Assembly: GCA_013373175.1 (NCBI GenBank) | Contig: JABXII010000004.1 | Span: 1-47,331 of the forward strand | Direction: 5' to 3' | DNA from: Campylobacteraceae bacterium | GTDB lineage: Bacteria; Campylobacterota; Campylobacteria; Campylobacterales; Arcobacteraceae | Length of the DNA: 47,331 nt | Shown here: piece by piece, positions 22,701 to 31,284 of the stretch | Numbering within the stretch: position 1 is the first letter of the stretch | How the letters are laid out: each line of letters starts with the position of its first letter | Made by a program: the position numbers and the translations under genes | The notes under the pieces: generated by a model | Seen by the model: only the letters and a program-made list of their open reading frames with translations | The model's database searches: none | What the model was told of the DNA's origin: nothing

Positions 22701-24839
22701 ATGAAAAGGTTATTGCTAATAATATTAATTTTTTTTTCCATTCAAGCTGTTGCAAAACCAATTACTTTTACAAATAAAGAAAAGGAATTTATAAAAAATA
22801 ATCCTGTAGTAAAAATTGGTATGATGCCAGATTTTGCTCCCTTTTCGTACTACAATAAAACAACACTAGTAGGTTTTGAACACGAACTTCTTAATATCTT
22901 ATCTAAAAGAACTGGTCTTATTTTTGAAAAAAATATTTCAAAATGGACAGATATCTATAATGCATTTAAAAATAAAGAATTAGATGTAATCACAAGTATT
23001 TCTTACAAAGAGTATAGAGAACCCTTTACTGCTTTTACAAGCTCTTATTATGATATTCCTATTATGATTTTTGTTAGAGATGACTTTGGTGAATATTTAG
23101 GTATTAAAAGTCTTGAAGGTAAAAAAGTTGGTGTTTTAAAAGATGTTTTTTATATAAAAGAACTTGAAAAGATAGGAACTATTGATCTAGTTTATTATGA
23201 CACATATGAAGAACTAACGAAAGATTTAGTATTTGGAAAGATTGATGCTTTAATGCAAAACCTTACAAATATAAACTATTTAATCAAAAAGAATTTGTAT
23301 TCAAATATAAAATTAGCTAGTGAGCTTACTTTACCAAATACAAAAAAAGAAGACCTAAGATTTGGAGTAAATCCAGAAAAACCTCTTTTAAGTTCAATTT
23401 TACAAAAGGGATTAAACTCTATTACAATAAAAGAGAAAGAACAACTTGTAAGAAAATGGATTGGCTCAATTTCAGAGTATAAAGGTGGACATGTAGAATT
23501 AAATAGCGAAGAAAAAAACTATTTAAATACAAAGGTTATAAAATATTGTATAAATCCTGATGGAATGCCTTTTGAAGGGCTTGATGAACATGGTGCGCAC
23601 TCTGGAATAAGTTCAGATTACTATTCTCTTATAGAAAAAATCTTATCTGCAAAATTTGAACTTGTGAAAACTGATAATTGGAATGAATCCATAACTTCTG
23701 TAAAAGAAGGTAGATGTGATATGTTAGCTTTGGGTATGGAAACATATGACAGAAAAAAATACTTAAACTTTACAACTAGCTATTTGCATGTACCACTTGT
23801 AGTAGCCACTAAAGTTGATGTTCCTTTTATAAATCATATTCTTGATTTAGAAGGAGAAAAAATAGGTATCATAAAAGGGGATGCATTTGTCAAAATATTA
23901 AGACAAAAATACCCTTCCCTTGATTTAGTAGAAGTTGAAGATATAAACAAAGGTTTAGATAAAGTAAAAAGTGGTGAATTATTTGGGTTTATTGATACTC
24001 TGGCAGGAATAGGTTATGAATTTCAAAAAGAGTATTTTGGAGAGCTTAAAATAGCTGGAAAGATAAATGAAACACTTGAATTATCAATGGCAGTTGTAAA
24101 AGATGATACAACGTTACTACATATCTTACAAAAAACAATAGATAGCATGACAAATGAAGTTCATAGGGAAATATTTGGCAACTGGATTCCTATAAAATAC
24201 CAAAAAGGTATGAACTATGAACTTGTGTGGAAGATAGCTCTTGGTTCTATTATTTTTATTCTTTTAGTAGTTTATTGGAATAGAAAAATCATAAAAACAA
24301 ATAAGCTTTTAGAAGAAGCTCAAAAAGATATTGAACAAAAGAATAAAGAGTTAGAAAAACTTGCAACAACTGATAAGCTAACAAACTTATATAATAGAAG
24401 AAAAATTGAAGAGCTTTTAGAGTTTGAAATAAATAGAAGTGAAAGATTCAATCATGCCTTTGGCTTAGCAATAGTTGATATAGACAAATTCAAAGAAGTA
24501 AATGACACTTATGGTCACCAAGTTGGAGATATAGTCTTAAAAGAGATTGCAAATATTTTAGATACAAATAGAAGAAAAACAGACTTTGTGGGACGATACG
24601 GGGGAGAAGAGTTTGTAATAATTTGCCCTGAATCAGATGTAAGTGGAGTGATGAAACTAATGGAAACTTTTAAAGAAAAGATTTATAACTATGAGTTTTC
24701 TAAAGTTAAAAATAAAACTGCAAGTTTTGGGGTAACCATGTCACAAAAAGGTGATACTATAGAATCTATTCTAAAAAGAGCAGATGATGCACTTTATCAA
24801 GCAAAAGGCAATGGTAGAAATAGAATCGAGTATAACTAG
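22701..24839 (+). CDS. Diguanylate cyclase with two periplasmic solute-binding sensor domains
   Basis: About 712 residues. AAGG lies directly against an ATG at 22695, so I prefer the ATG at 22701. A signal peptide (about 1-19) is followed by two SBP_bac_3 domains (about 30-260 and 270-495), a transmembrane helix near 510-530, a short coiled coil and a GGDEF domain. The active site is GGEEF with an intact RxxD inhibitory site (RKTD) five residues before it, so it should make c-di-GMP and be product-inhibited. BvgS/EvgS-type sensors have the same double binding-protein input. The ligand, perhaps an amino acid, is unknown. Confidence 0.92.
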   Translation: MKRLLLIILIFFSIQAVAKPITFTNKEKEFIKNNPVVKIGMMPDFAPFSYYNKTTLVGFEHELLNILSKRTGLIFEKNISKWTDIYNAFKNKELDVITSISYKEYREPFTAFTSSYYDIPIMIFVRDDFGEYLGIKSLEGKKVGVLKDVFYIKELEKIGTIDLVYYDTYEELTKDLVFGKIDALMQNLTNINYLIKKNLYSNIKLASELTLPNTKKEDLRFGVNPEKPLLSSILQKGLNSITIKEKEQLVRKWIGSISEYKGGHVELNSEEKNYLNTKVIKYCINPDGMPFEGLDEHGAHSGISSDYYSLIEKILSAKFELVKTDNWNESITSVKEGRCDMLALGMETYDRKKYLNFTTSYLHVPLVVATKVDVPFINHILDLEGEKIGIIKGDAFVKILRQKYPSLDLVEVEDINKGLDKVKSGELFGFIDTLAGIGYEFQKEYFGELKIAGKINETLELSMAVVKDDTTLLHILQKTIDSMTNEVHREIFGNWIPIKYQKGMNYELVWKIALGSIIFILLVVYWNRKIIKTNKLLEEAQKDIEQKNKELEKLATTDKLTNLYNRRKIEELLEFEINRSERFNHAFGLAIVDIDKFKEVNDTYGHQVGDIVLKEIANILDTNRRKTDFVGRYGGEEFVIICPESDVSGVMKLMETFKEKIYNYEFSKVKNKTASFGVTMSQKGDTIESILKRADDALYQAKGNGRNRIEYN

Positions 24840-25028
24840 ATGACCATAGAACAAAGATTTTTACAAAAGGCTATTGAAGATAAAAACTATGTTAGCTTTT
24901 CACATGAGAATAAATCATATAAAAAGATAAAGCCTTTAAAAATAGAAGAGAATATTTTGCATAGTGACTCTGGGAAGTTTGAGCTTACTAAACTTTCTAG
25001 AGTACAGATTTTAAGAGATAGGTTTTAG
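24840..25028 (+). CDS. Small WYL-like protein after the diguanylate cyclase
   Basis: A 62-residue protein whose ATG directly follows the stop codon of the GGDEF gene. The pattern AIEDKNYVSFSHENKSYKKI, KPLKIEE and FELTKLSRVQIL recalls a stripped-down WYL/SH3-like barrel without the helix-turn-helix part. WYL domains bind nucleotides or nucleic acids, but a match this short is weak. Coupling to the cyclase suggests a shared role. It ends just before the convergent plsC gene. Confidence 0.5.
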   Translation: MTIEQRFLQKAIEDKNYVSFSHENKSYKKIKPLKIEENILHSDSGKFELTKLSRVQILRDRF

Positions 25029-25045
25029 TTTTTAGATATTTTTAT

Positions 25046-25726
25046 TTATTTTATAAACTGTTTTCTATAGTTTTCTTCTAAAGGTGTTTTATCTTTATAG
25101 TCTATAATATCCCCTATTTCAATTTGGATTTTTAACTCTTTTTCTCTATTCATAATAGCTATTTTTAAAATATCATCTGCATTTGATTTTATATATACAG
25201 GTAAAATAGGTAATCTATTTTTTAAGGCAATAAGTCTTGAACCTTCTTTAAAAGAAGACAAAGGAGTATTCTCTTTATTTCTAGTTCCTTCTGGAAAAAT
25301 ATAAATACTATGACCTTGTTTTACTACCTCTTTTGTATCTTTGAAAAATGATGACATATTTGGTGCATCTCTATCAAGAAGTACAGTTCCTGCATTTTTT
25401 GTAAACATACCAAAGAAGAAAGAGTTATATAACTCTTTTTTTGCAACCCAAAAACCATTGATTTTTGTATCTTTAAATGCCATTTCAATAATCAAAGGGT
25501 CAATGATACTTCTATGATTTGATATTAATAAATATTGTCCATCTTTGGGTATTTTTTCTTTATTTAAAACCTCTACACTAATGTTTAACTTATTCATTAG
25601 TATTTGAGAGTATTCTAATCTTGAAGCAAACCTCTCTTTTAAAGTTTTTAATTTTCTTAATTTAAATCCATATTTATTTGTAAGGTAAGTAGCGTAAATT
25701 GCCATACTTATTTGTTTGAAGTTCAA
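25046..25726 (-). CDS. plsC: 1-acyl-sn-glycerol-3-phosphate acyltransferase-like protein
   Basis: A 226-residue PlsC-family acyltransferase. The catalytic HX4D motif is NHRSIIDP (about residues 70-77) and the substrate motif is FPEGTRN near residue 144; both are intact. It would make phosphatidic acid at the inner membrane, although PlsC-like paralogues with other acceptors exist. The start codon is TTG, with AGGAT 6-7 nt before it; the next in-frame ATG (25705) lacks a ribosome-binding site. Confidence 0.85.
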   Translation of the reverse strand: MNFKQISMAIYATYLTNKYGFKLRKLKTLKERFASRLEYSQILMNKLNISVEVLNKEKIPKDGQYLLISNHRSIIDPLIIEMAFKDTKINGFWVAKKELYNSFFFGMFTKNAGTVLLDRDAPNMSSFFKDTKEVVKQGHSIYIFPEGTRNKENTPLSSFKEGSRLIALKNRLPILPVYIKSNADDILKIAIMNREKELKIQIEIGDIIDYKDKTPLEENYRKQFIK

Positions 25727-25804
25727 AATAATCCTAATGTTTTTTCCAAGTATATCGAATTGAGCTTATATGGGAATATTGTGTTTGTAGGAAGTTTAAA
25801 TTTG

Positions 25805-25990
25805 ATTCTTACTTTTTCTTTTTAGTAAATAAAAAGTAGCAAAAAGAAAAGCGTTCGCAGAGATGAAAAATGACGCTATAAAATCTACAAAACCCTAAAA
25901 ATGAAAAACTCGGCTAGAGCCTCAAACAGTTTCATTTTTTTTACGGCTTTTTTAATATTTTACTTAACGCTATTTTTCAAATGCTCACGT
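25805..25990. repeat. Structured intergenic element, probable dispersed repeat
   Basis: The 280-bp gap 25727-26006 has no real gene. It holds TACTTTTT...AAAAAGTA arms near 25810-25838, GCGTTCGCAGAGATGAA, and an imperfect hairpin AAAAATGAAA (25897-25906) / TTTCATTTTT (25930-25939) capped by GGC-TAGA-GCC. Read leftward it contains a stub frame MKLFEALAEFFIFRVL followed by stops. Similar blocks with CTTACTTTTTC arms occur as intergenic repeats in several Proteobacteria to my recollection; copy number here needs a genome search. Confidence 0.45.
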
Positions 25991-26006
25991 TTCCTTTTTA
26001 TCCAAT

Positions 26007-27065
26007 TTATGGAATAATAGGCATTAGAAACTGTATCCAAGATGGGGCATTCACAATTCCACCAATTATGGCATTTTCCATGTGCTCTTTTAAACTAATA
26101 TACCCCTGTGAATCTTTTTCTCTTAACTCTAATAGTAATTGTTCAGTTTTCTTATCATCTCTCTTTTCAATAGATTTAGTAAGTTTATTAATTAACTTAT
26201 CTTTCTTTATTAAAGAAGAAAGAATTAATTGAATGTTTTCATTATTTGAGCTTCTAAGTGCTGATAATTCATTTCTTAAAAATTTAACTTCGTCTTTTAA
26301 AGAAGTTAAATTTTCATCATATGTTTTATCTTTTAAATTTAAAAGCTTTTTTTGGAATTTAATTTCTTGTTCGGCTTGGTCTAGTTTTGTTTCTAACTCT
26401 AAAACTTGTATTGGATTTGAAGTAAACTCTTGTGGGGTGATTTTCTTTGTCACAACCATACCATATCTATCTAAATACTCTTCTACTTCTTCTTTTTTAC
26501 CTTCTGGAGTTTCAATTGTCATAGTAACTTTTAATCCCTCTTGTTTAAGAGAGATTTTTACTTCTTCATTTGGATATTTTTCTTGTAAAAGTCTTCCAAA
26601 ATATTGAAGAATTGAGCTTCCTGAACTCAGATGTTCAGGAGGAAATTTAATTGCTCTTTCAATTATATTATATCTAGATTCACTGGTTAATATCTTCTCA
26701 ATTTCATAAAAAAGAAGCTCGTAAGTAAAAGGTTTTGTTATGTATCCATTAATATTTAAGCTTATCAAATTCTTTACAAAGTCAAGTTGATAATAAGTCC
26801 TCAAAATATATATGGGCAACTCTTTAGTCATACTCCTTATTTCTTTTACAAACTTTATTTCAACATCATCATCAGCTAAATTTGTATCAATAATAACTAA
26901 TACTAAATCTTCAAAATATTCATTAAACTTTTTAATAGCAGTATCATAACTGCTTACAGCATAAACATTAAAACCCTTATTTTCAAGATAACTAGAAGTC
27001 TTTTCAAATAAAGAAGTATCTTTATTATAAATTAAAACTGTACCTTTTGTATTTATTCTCTTCAT
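26007..27065 (-). CDS. Orphan receiver-domain protein with middle alpha/beta domain and long coiled coil
   Basis: A 352-residue protein. A receiver-like domain covers about 1-130, with the phosphoacceptor-position Asp in VLVIIDTNLADDD and the Lys of YITKPF, but a weak acidic pair (YNKD). A middle domain of about 60 residues (EEVKISLKQEGLKVTMTIET, then EEVEEYLDRYG) is unassigned. A charged coiled coil runs about 225-320, and a hydrophobic tail ends IQFLMPIIP. There is no DNA-binding output. It lies 4 nt after the HI0933-like gene, as last gene of a four-gene minus-strand unit. Likely an adaptor or scaffold; function unknown. Confidence 0.65.
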   Translation of the reverse strand: MKRINTKGTVLIYNKDTSLFEKTSSYLENKGFNVYAVSSYDTAIKKFNEYFEDLVLVIIDTNLADDDVEIKFVKEIRSMTKELPIYILRTYYQLDFVKNLISLNINGYITKPFTYELLFYEIEKILTSESRYNIIERAIKFPPEHLSSGSSILQYFGRLLQEKYPNEEVKISLKQEGLKVTMTIETPEGKKEEVEEYLDRYGMVVTKKITPQEFTSNPIQVLELETKLDQAEQEIKFQKKLLNLKDKTYDENLTSLKDEVKFLRNELSALRSSNNENIQLILSSLIKKDKLINKLTKSIEKRDDKKTEQLLLELREKDSQGYISLKEHMENAIIGGIVNAPSWIQFLMPIIP

Positions 27066-27069
27066 GAAA

Positions 27070-28302
27070 CTATTTTCCCTTCGCTAATGACTTTCCTGCT
27101 AAGTAACCCGAAGCCCAAGCAAATTGTAAGTTATATCCACCACGGTTACCCACAATATCAAGCACCTCGCCAGCTAAATAAAGCCCACTACACTTCTTAC
27201 TCTCAAAAGTTTTATCATCAACTTCATCAGTTCTAACTCCACCGCCACTAGCTTCTGCATGTTTAAAACCTTGGGTATCGATAACTTTCATTCGAAGATT
27301 TATAAGAGTATTTACTATAGCTCTAATATGTTTTGCATTTACATCTTTTGCTTTTATTTCACTATCTACTTTTATCATATCAAGGATTACTGGAACTAAT
27401 TTATTTGAAACTATTCCACTAAGAAGATTTGTTAGTTTTTCATTTGGTAAAGATTTTATTAATGATTCTATCATTCCTAAAACTTCATTTCTAGTTTGCT
27501 TAGGAAATAGATTTATAGCTATTTGTACCTCTTGATATAAAGACATAGGATAAACTGCATATTGAGAAATATCTAAAATAGCGAAACCAGAAACTCCATA
27601 CTTAGTAAATAAAACATCACCTAAGATTTCATTCTCTTTTTGTCCATCTATATAAAGAGTGACTTGTGACTCTTTTTTTACCCCTTGAAGTCTTGCTTTA
27701 TGTTCAAAATCTGTTTGAAGTCCCACTAAAGAAGGATAAGTCATATTTGAAGAGTGTCCAAAACTACTTGCGATATCCATACCAAGTTCAGTAGAGTTTA
27801 ACTGAGGAGCAGCAGCAAGTCCAGAGCTAATCAAGACTTTATCATACTCTTTAAACTCATTATCACTTGAGTAAAGTATAAACTTCTCTTCTTCTTTTTT
27901 GATATTTTCTATTTTAGTATTGCCAATAAAATTTAAACCCAAGCTATCAAGTTTTGATTGTAAAAGAGTGGTTACTGATTTTGCTTCATTTGACAGAGGA
28001 TATACTTTTCCATCTTCTTTAATATCAAGTAAAAGTCCAAGTGATTTACAAAACTTTTTAAAATGATTAAAATCAAACTGCTTTAAACAGTAACTTGTAA
28101 AAGATGGATTTTCACCTATGTAGTTAGAAACTTGGGCATTAATATTTGAGATATTACATCTTCCATTTCCACTTGCAAGTATCTTTTTTCCAATTGCATT
28201 ATTTATATCAAAAAGATCTATTTGTAAATTTTTGTTTTCTGTTTTTGCAGTTATGGCTGCCATAAGTCCGGCAGCCCCTGCTCCTATAATAGCTATTTTC
28301 AA
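27070..28302 (-). CDS. HI0933/YhiN-family FAD-dependent oxidoreductase
   Basis: A 410-residue flavoprotein. It has an N-terminal FAD/NAD(P) motif IIGAGAAGLMAAITAK, the family's GKKILASGNGRCNISN near residue 40, GVSGFAILDISQY, and the C-terminal SGGGVRTDEVDDKTFESK with LAGEVLDIVGNRGGYNLQFA. HI0933 proteins bind FAD but their substrate is not established. The start is TTG, with GAGG about 9 nt upstream; an ATG just upstream runs into a stop. It lies between nhaD and the receiver/coiled-coil gene. Confidence 0.88.
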   Translation of the reverse strand: MKIAIIGAGAAGLMAAITAKTENKNLQIDLFDINNAIGKKILASGNGRCNISNINAQVSNYIGENPSFTSYCLKQFDFNHFKKFCKSLGLLLDIKEDGKVYPLSNEAKSVTTLLQSKLDSLGLNFIGNTKIENIKKEEEKFILYSSDNEFKEYDKVLISSGLAAAPQLNSTELGMDIASSFGHSSNMTYPSLVGLQTDFEHKARLQGVKKESQVTLYIDGQKENEILGDVLFTKYGVSGFAILDISQYAVYPMSLYQEVQIAINLFPKQTRNEVLGMIESLIKSLPNEKLTNLLSGIVSNKLVPVILDMIKVDSEIKAKDVNAKHIRAIVNTLINLRMKVIDTQGFKHAEASGGGVRTDEVDDKTFESKKCSGLYLAGEVLDIVGNRGGYNLQFAWASGYLAGKSLAKGK

Positions 28303-28350
28303 TACATTACCTCTTTTAAATTAGAAATAATTATACTGAAATTCTGCTTT

Positions 28351-29721
28351 TTATTTGAATCCTAACATTTCAAACTGTAAATACCATACTGCTATTGAAA
28401 CAAAATATCCTATTAATATTGTCCATGCATATTTAAAGTGAGCGCCAAAAGTATAAACACCTTTTAGTTTTCCCATAACTCCAACTCCAGCTGCACTACC
28501 AAAAGAGATTAAAGAACCTCCAATACCAGCAGTTAAAGTAACTAACATCCAATGTGAAAGGTCCATATCTGGATTTGCTTTTAAGATTGCAGACATAACA
28601 GGAACATTATCAACTAATGCTGATAAAAAACCAACTGCAATATTTGAATAAGTAGGTCCTAAATATTGTGGTTCATAAACCATTGAAGCTAAATGAAGCC
28701 AACCAATAAAATATAAAGCTCCAACGGCTGCTAAGATACCAAAGAAGAACATTAAAGTATTGTTTTCGATTTTTGCCATTGATTCAAACACATCAAAATG
28801 GTCTTTACCAAATTTTTTATTAAGTTTATAAGAGTGAATTTTTAATAATACTAAACCAAACATCATTCCCCACATTGCAGGGAAATCTAAGACTTGATGA
28901 GAAACTACTGCACAGGCAATGGTAAAGATACCTAAGAATATTGTGATTTGTGCACCTGCTTTCATTTTTGGTTTTTCCTCTTTTTCTACATCAAAATGAG
29001 GCATTTCATTAGGAACAATTCTTGAAAGTAAAAATGCAGTTATTAAGTACCCTATGATTGAAGCTGGAAATAGATATAAGAAATCTACAAAATGACCTTT
29101 TCCTGAAGTCCAAGCCATAAGAGTAGTAATATCTCCAAAAGGAGACCAAGCTCCACCTGCATTTGCAGCAACTACAATATTTATAGCACCTGGTACTAAA
29201 AACTCTTTTTTATTTTTTTCTATTGTTATTAATACTGTTGATAAAATAAGTGCTGTTGTTAAGTTATCTGCTATAGGCGAGATAAAGAAAGCTAAAAATC
29301 CAGTAAGCCAGAAAAGTTTTTTATAGCTATAACCTTTTGAGATAAGATTATATTTTAAACTATCAAATACATTCATATGAATTAGTGATTCAATATATGT
29401 CATAGCAACAAATAAGAAGAAGAATATTTCTGCAATCTCTAAAATCACACTTTCTGCTTCATTATGAACATTATGAATATTTAAGTCATTCATATAATAA
29501 TATACGGCAATAAGTAAGAAAGATACTATCCCCACAAAAAGTGCTGGTATTGATTTATCAATTTCATATTTGTCTTCAGCAGCGATAAAATAATATCCCA
29601 CTACAAAAACTATTAAAACTAAAAAGCCAATCCAAGTCATTGTCAAATCTATGGTTTCAACATTACTATTCCCAAAGAGAAAACTTGTAAAAAGTAAACT
29701 CAATAACAGATATTTTTTCAA
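28351..29721 (-). CDS. nhaD: NhaD-type Na+/H+ antiporter
   Basis: A 456-residue protein beginning with a cleavable-looking signal segment (MKKYLLLSLLFTSFLFGNS) and then about 11-12 transmembrane helices. Hallmarks of NhaD are FISPIADNLTTALILST, VAANAGGAWSPFGDITTLMAW, and SALVDNVPVMSAIL with ISFGSAAGVGVMGK. NhaD exports Na+ (or Li+) in exchange for protons and is common in marine bacteria; here it fits with the ectoine genes. The start is TTG with AAGGAG 6-7 nt upstream. It begins 10 nt after the Bcr/CflA exporter, so one promoter may serve both. Confidence 0.92.
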   Translation of the reverse strand: MKKYLLLSLLFTSFLFGNSNVETIDLTMTWIGFLVLIVFVVGYYFIAAEDKYEIDKSIPALFVGIVSFLLIAVYYYMNDLNIHNVHNEAESVILEIAEIFFFLFVAMTYIESLIHMNVFDSLKYNLISKGYSYKKLFWLTGFLAFFISPIADNLTTALILSTVLITIEKNKKEFLVPGAINIVVAANAGGAWSPFGDITTLMAWTSGKGHFVDFLYLFPASIIGYLITAFLLSRIVPNEMPHFDVEKEEKPKMKAGAQITIFLGIFTIACAVVSHQVLDFPAMWGMMFGLVLLKIHSYKLNKKFGKDHFDVFESMAKIENNTLMFFFGILAAVGALYFIGWLHLASMVYEPQYLGPTYSNIAVGFLSALVDNVPVMSAILKANPDMDLSHWMLVTLTAGIGGSLISFGSAAGVGVMGKLKGVYTFGAHFKYAWTILIGYFVSIAVWYLQFEMLGFK

Positions 29722-29731
29722 TATAAACTCC

Positions 29732-30883
29732 TTATTTATATGATTTCATAATTAAAAATGCAACAATTGATATTATGGTTAAACTTATTGCAATTGGTAA
29801 AAAAGAAGAACTATGAGATAGAAGAGCTAAAGATGAAATAATAGCTCCAAGACCAAATTGAAGTACTCCTACAACTCCAGATGCTACACCTGCATTTTTT
29901 TGGAAATGTTCCATTGCAAGAGCCATACAGTTACCAAAAATAAAAGCCATCATACTCATATATCCTGCCATAAGTGCCATAGTTAAAGGTAAAGTCTGGA
30001 TATCTGAAGTAAGTATCCAAATAATAGATATTAAAATTTGAATTAATAAACTTGTTTTTACTAAAAATAGTGGTTTATATTTTCTCAACATAATTAAATT
30101 TACTTTTATCATTGAGATTAAAATTATAAAGTTAAAACCAAAAAAGAAGGGAAATAAATCAGTCGAAATACCATAATGCTCGATAAAGATAAAAGAAGAT
30201 TTTGAAATCAAGATAAAAAATCCTGAAAAACCTAATGATAAAGTAAGCATAGCTTTCATAGCAACTTTGTGAGTAAGTACTCTTTTATAAGATTGATATA
30301 CACTTTGTTTCACATAAGTATAACTCTCATCTAAATCTTTATAAACCATAAAGGCAATAAATAGTGCGTAAAAAGTAAAAAATAAAAATATTGCTTCCCA
30401 AGAGTAGAAGTGAATAATAAAAGAACCAATAGCAGGAGCAATAAGTGGAGCAATACTTCTTATTGTACCAATTAAAGAAAGAACCTTAGCAGCTTCATCT
30501 CCATGAAATTTATCTCTTACTACGGCCATGGCATTTACTACAACAATACCTCCAAAGAAAGCCTCTATGAATCTTAATACCCAAAGTTGATAAACATTTC
30601 CACTAAAAATCATAATAAAACTAATAAAAGAAAAACCTACTAATCCAATAAGTGAACTTTTTCGTCTTCCTATTCTATCAGATAAGGGTCCTCCAAATAT
30701 TTGTCCTACTGAAAACCCTATTAAGAAAATTGATAATGTTAATTCTATTTTTTCAATACTCACATTAAATGAGTTTGCAATGTCTGGTATTGAAGGAATA
30801 TAAGTGTCTGTTGCAATAGGTGCTACTGAAGATAACACAGCTAATAAAACAATTAAATACATATGATTATGTGCTTTTTTCAT
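29732..30883 (-). CDS. Bcr/CflA-family multidrug MFS exporter
   Basis: A 383-residue, 12-helix major facilitator. DTYIPSIPDIANSF in helix 1, QIFGGPLSDRIGRRKSS in the loop 2-3 motif, and FGNCMALAMEHFQKNAGVAS in the second half are typical of Bcr/CflA drug exporters. It is probably an efflux pump for antibiotics or other small toxic molecules. A palindrome almost identical to the marR operator overlaps the -35 region, suggesting MarR repression. AAGGAG precedes the ATG. It leads a minus-strand unit with nhaD. Confidence 0.88.
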   Translation of the reverse strand: MKKAHNHMYLIVLLAVLSSVAPIATDTYIPSIPDIANSFNVSIEKIELTLSIFLIGFSVGQIFGGPLSDRIGRRKSSLIGLVGFSFISFIMIFSGNVYQLWVLRFIEAFFGGIVVVNAMAVVRDKFHGDEAAKVLSLIGTIRSIAPLIAPAIGSFIIHFYSWEAIFLFFTFYALFIAFMVYKDLDESYTYVKQSVYQSYKRVLTHKVAMKAMLTLSLGFSGFFILISKSSFIFIEHYGISTDLFPFFFGFNFIILISMIKVNLIMLRKYKPLFLVKTSLLIQILISIIWILTSDIQTLPLTMALMAGYMSMMAFIFGNCMALAMEHFQKNAGVASGVVGVLQFGLGAIISSLALLSHSSSFLPIAISLTIISIVAFLIMKSYK

Positions 30884-30919
30884 ATAACTCCTTGCAATTC
30901 AAATTGACATATGTTCAGA

Positions 30920-30925
30920 ATAATA
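30920..30925 (-). promoter_or_regulatory. Candidate -10 box of the exporter-nhaD unit; rest of 30884-31284 described
   Basis: TATTAT on the minus strand at 30925-30920, 37 nt before the ATG. The gene-less region 30884-31284 otherwise contains the MarR-type operator (30939-30952), an AT-rich stretch with nothing coding, and the metY promoter (31202-31230). Confidence 0.4.
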
Positions 30926-30938
30926 CATAGGCATAATA

Positions 30939-30952
30939 GTTGCATATACAAC
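30939..30952. promoter_or_regulatory. MarR-type operator upstream of the Bcr/CflA exporter
   Basis: GTTGCATATACAAC at 30939-30952. Read on the minus strand, TTGTATATGCAACTA is identical over 15 bp to 21789-21803 in the marR leader. It overlaps the expected -35 region of the exporter promoter. Confidence 0.75.
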
Positions 30953-31201
30953 CTTACTTTAATATTAATTTTTGCAAATAATGTCTTTATAATACCCAAG
31001 TATATAAGTCATGTATTAATTTTCTGAGTGTTTTTTAATTTTTTTAAAAGATTCTAAGTTTTTTTGTCAACTTTATTTTATGTCTATTAAAATCCCATTT
31101 TTATGGTACTTCATAGAGTCTATGTAACTATTATTATCAAGAAAATAAATTAAAACCGACTAATTAATTAAAGATTATTCAATTAAATTTGATTAAATAA
31201 C

Positions 31202-31230
31202 TTGACATTAAAGAAAAAATCTATTACAAT
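31202..31230 (+). promoter_or_regulatory. Strong sigma70 promoter for metY
   Basis: TTGACA at 31202-31207, 17-bp spacer, TACAAT at 31225-31230 (11 of 12 consensus positions). The start would be near 31237, leaving a leader of about 48 nt with AGGAG before the ATG. An uncommonly strong promoter for this phylum, suiting a gene that is tightly repressed when sulfur is plentiful. Confidence 0.8.
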
Positions 31231-31284
31231 TCTAACATAACAATTCAAAAAATGAAAAAAAGTTAAAATATAGGAGTTATAAAA

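Noticed and set aside
26233-26607. Open frame on the plus strand opposite the receiver/coiled-coil gene
   Set aside because: It is Ser/Phe-rich as expected for an antisense shadow of a Lys/Glu-rich coil and lacks a ribosome-binding site.
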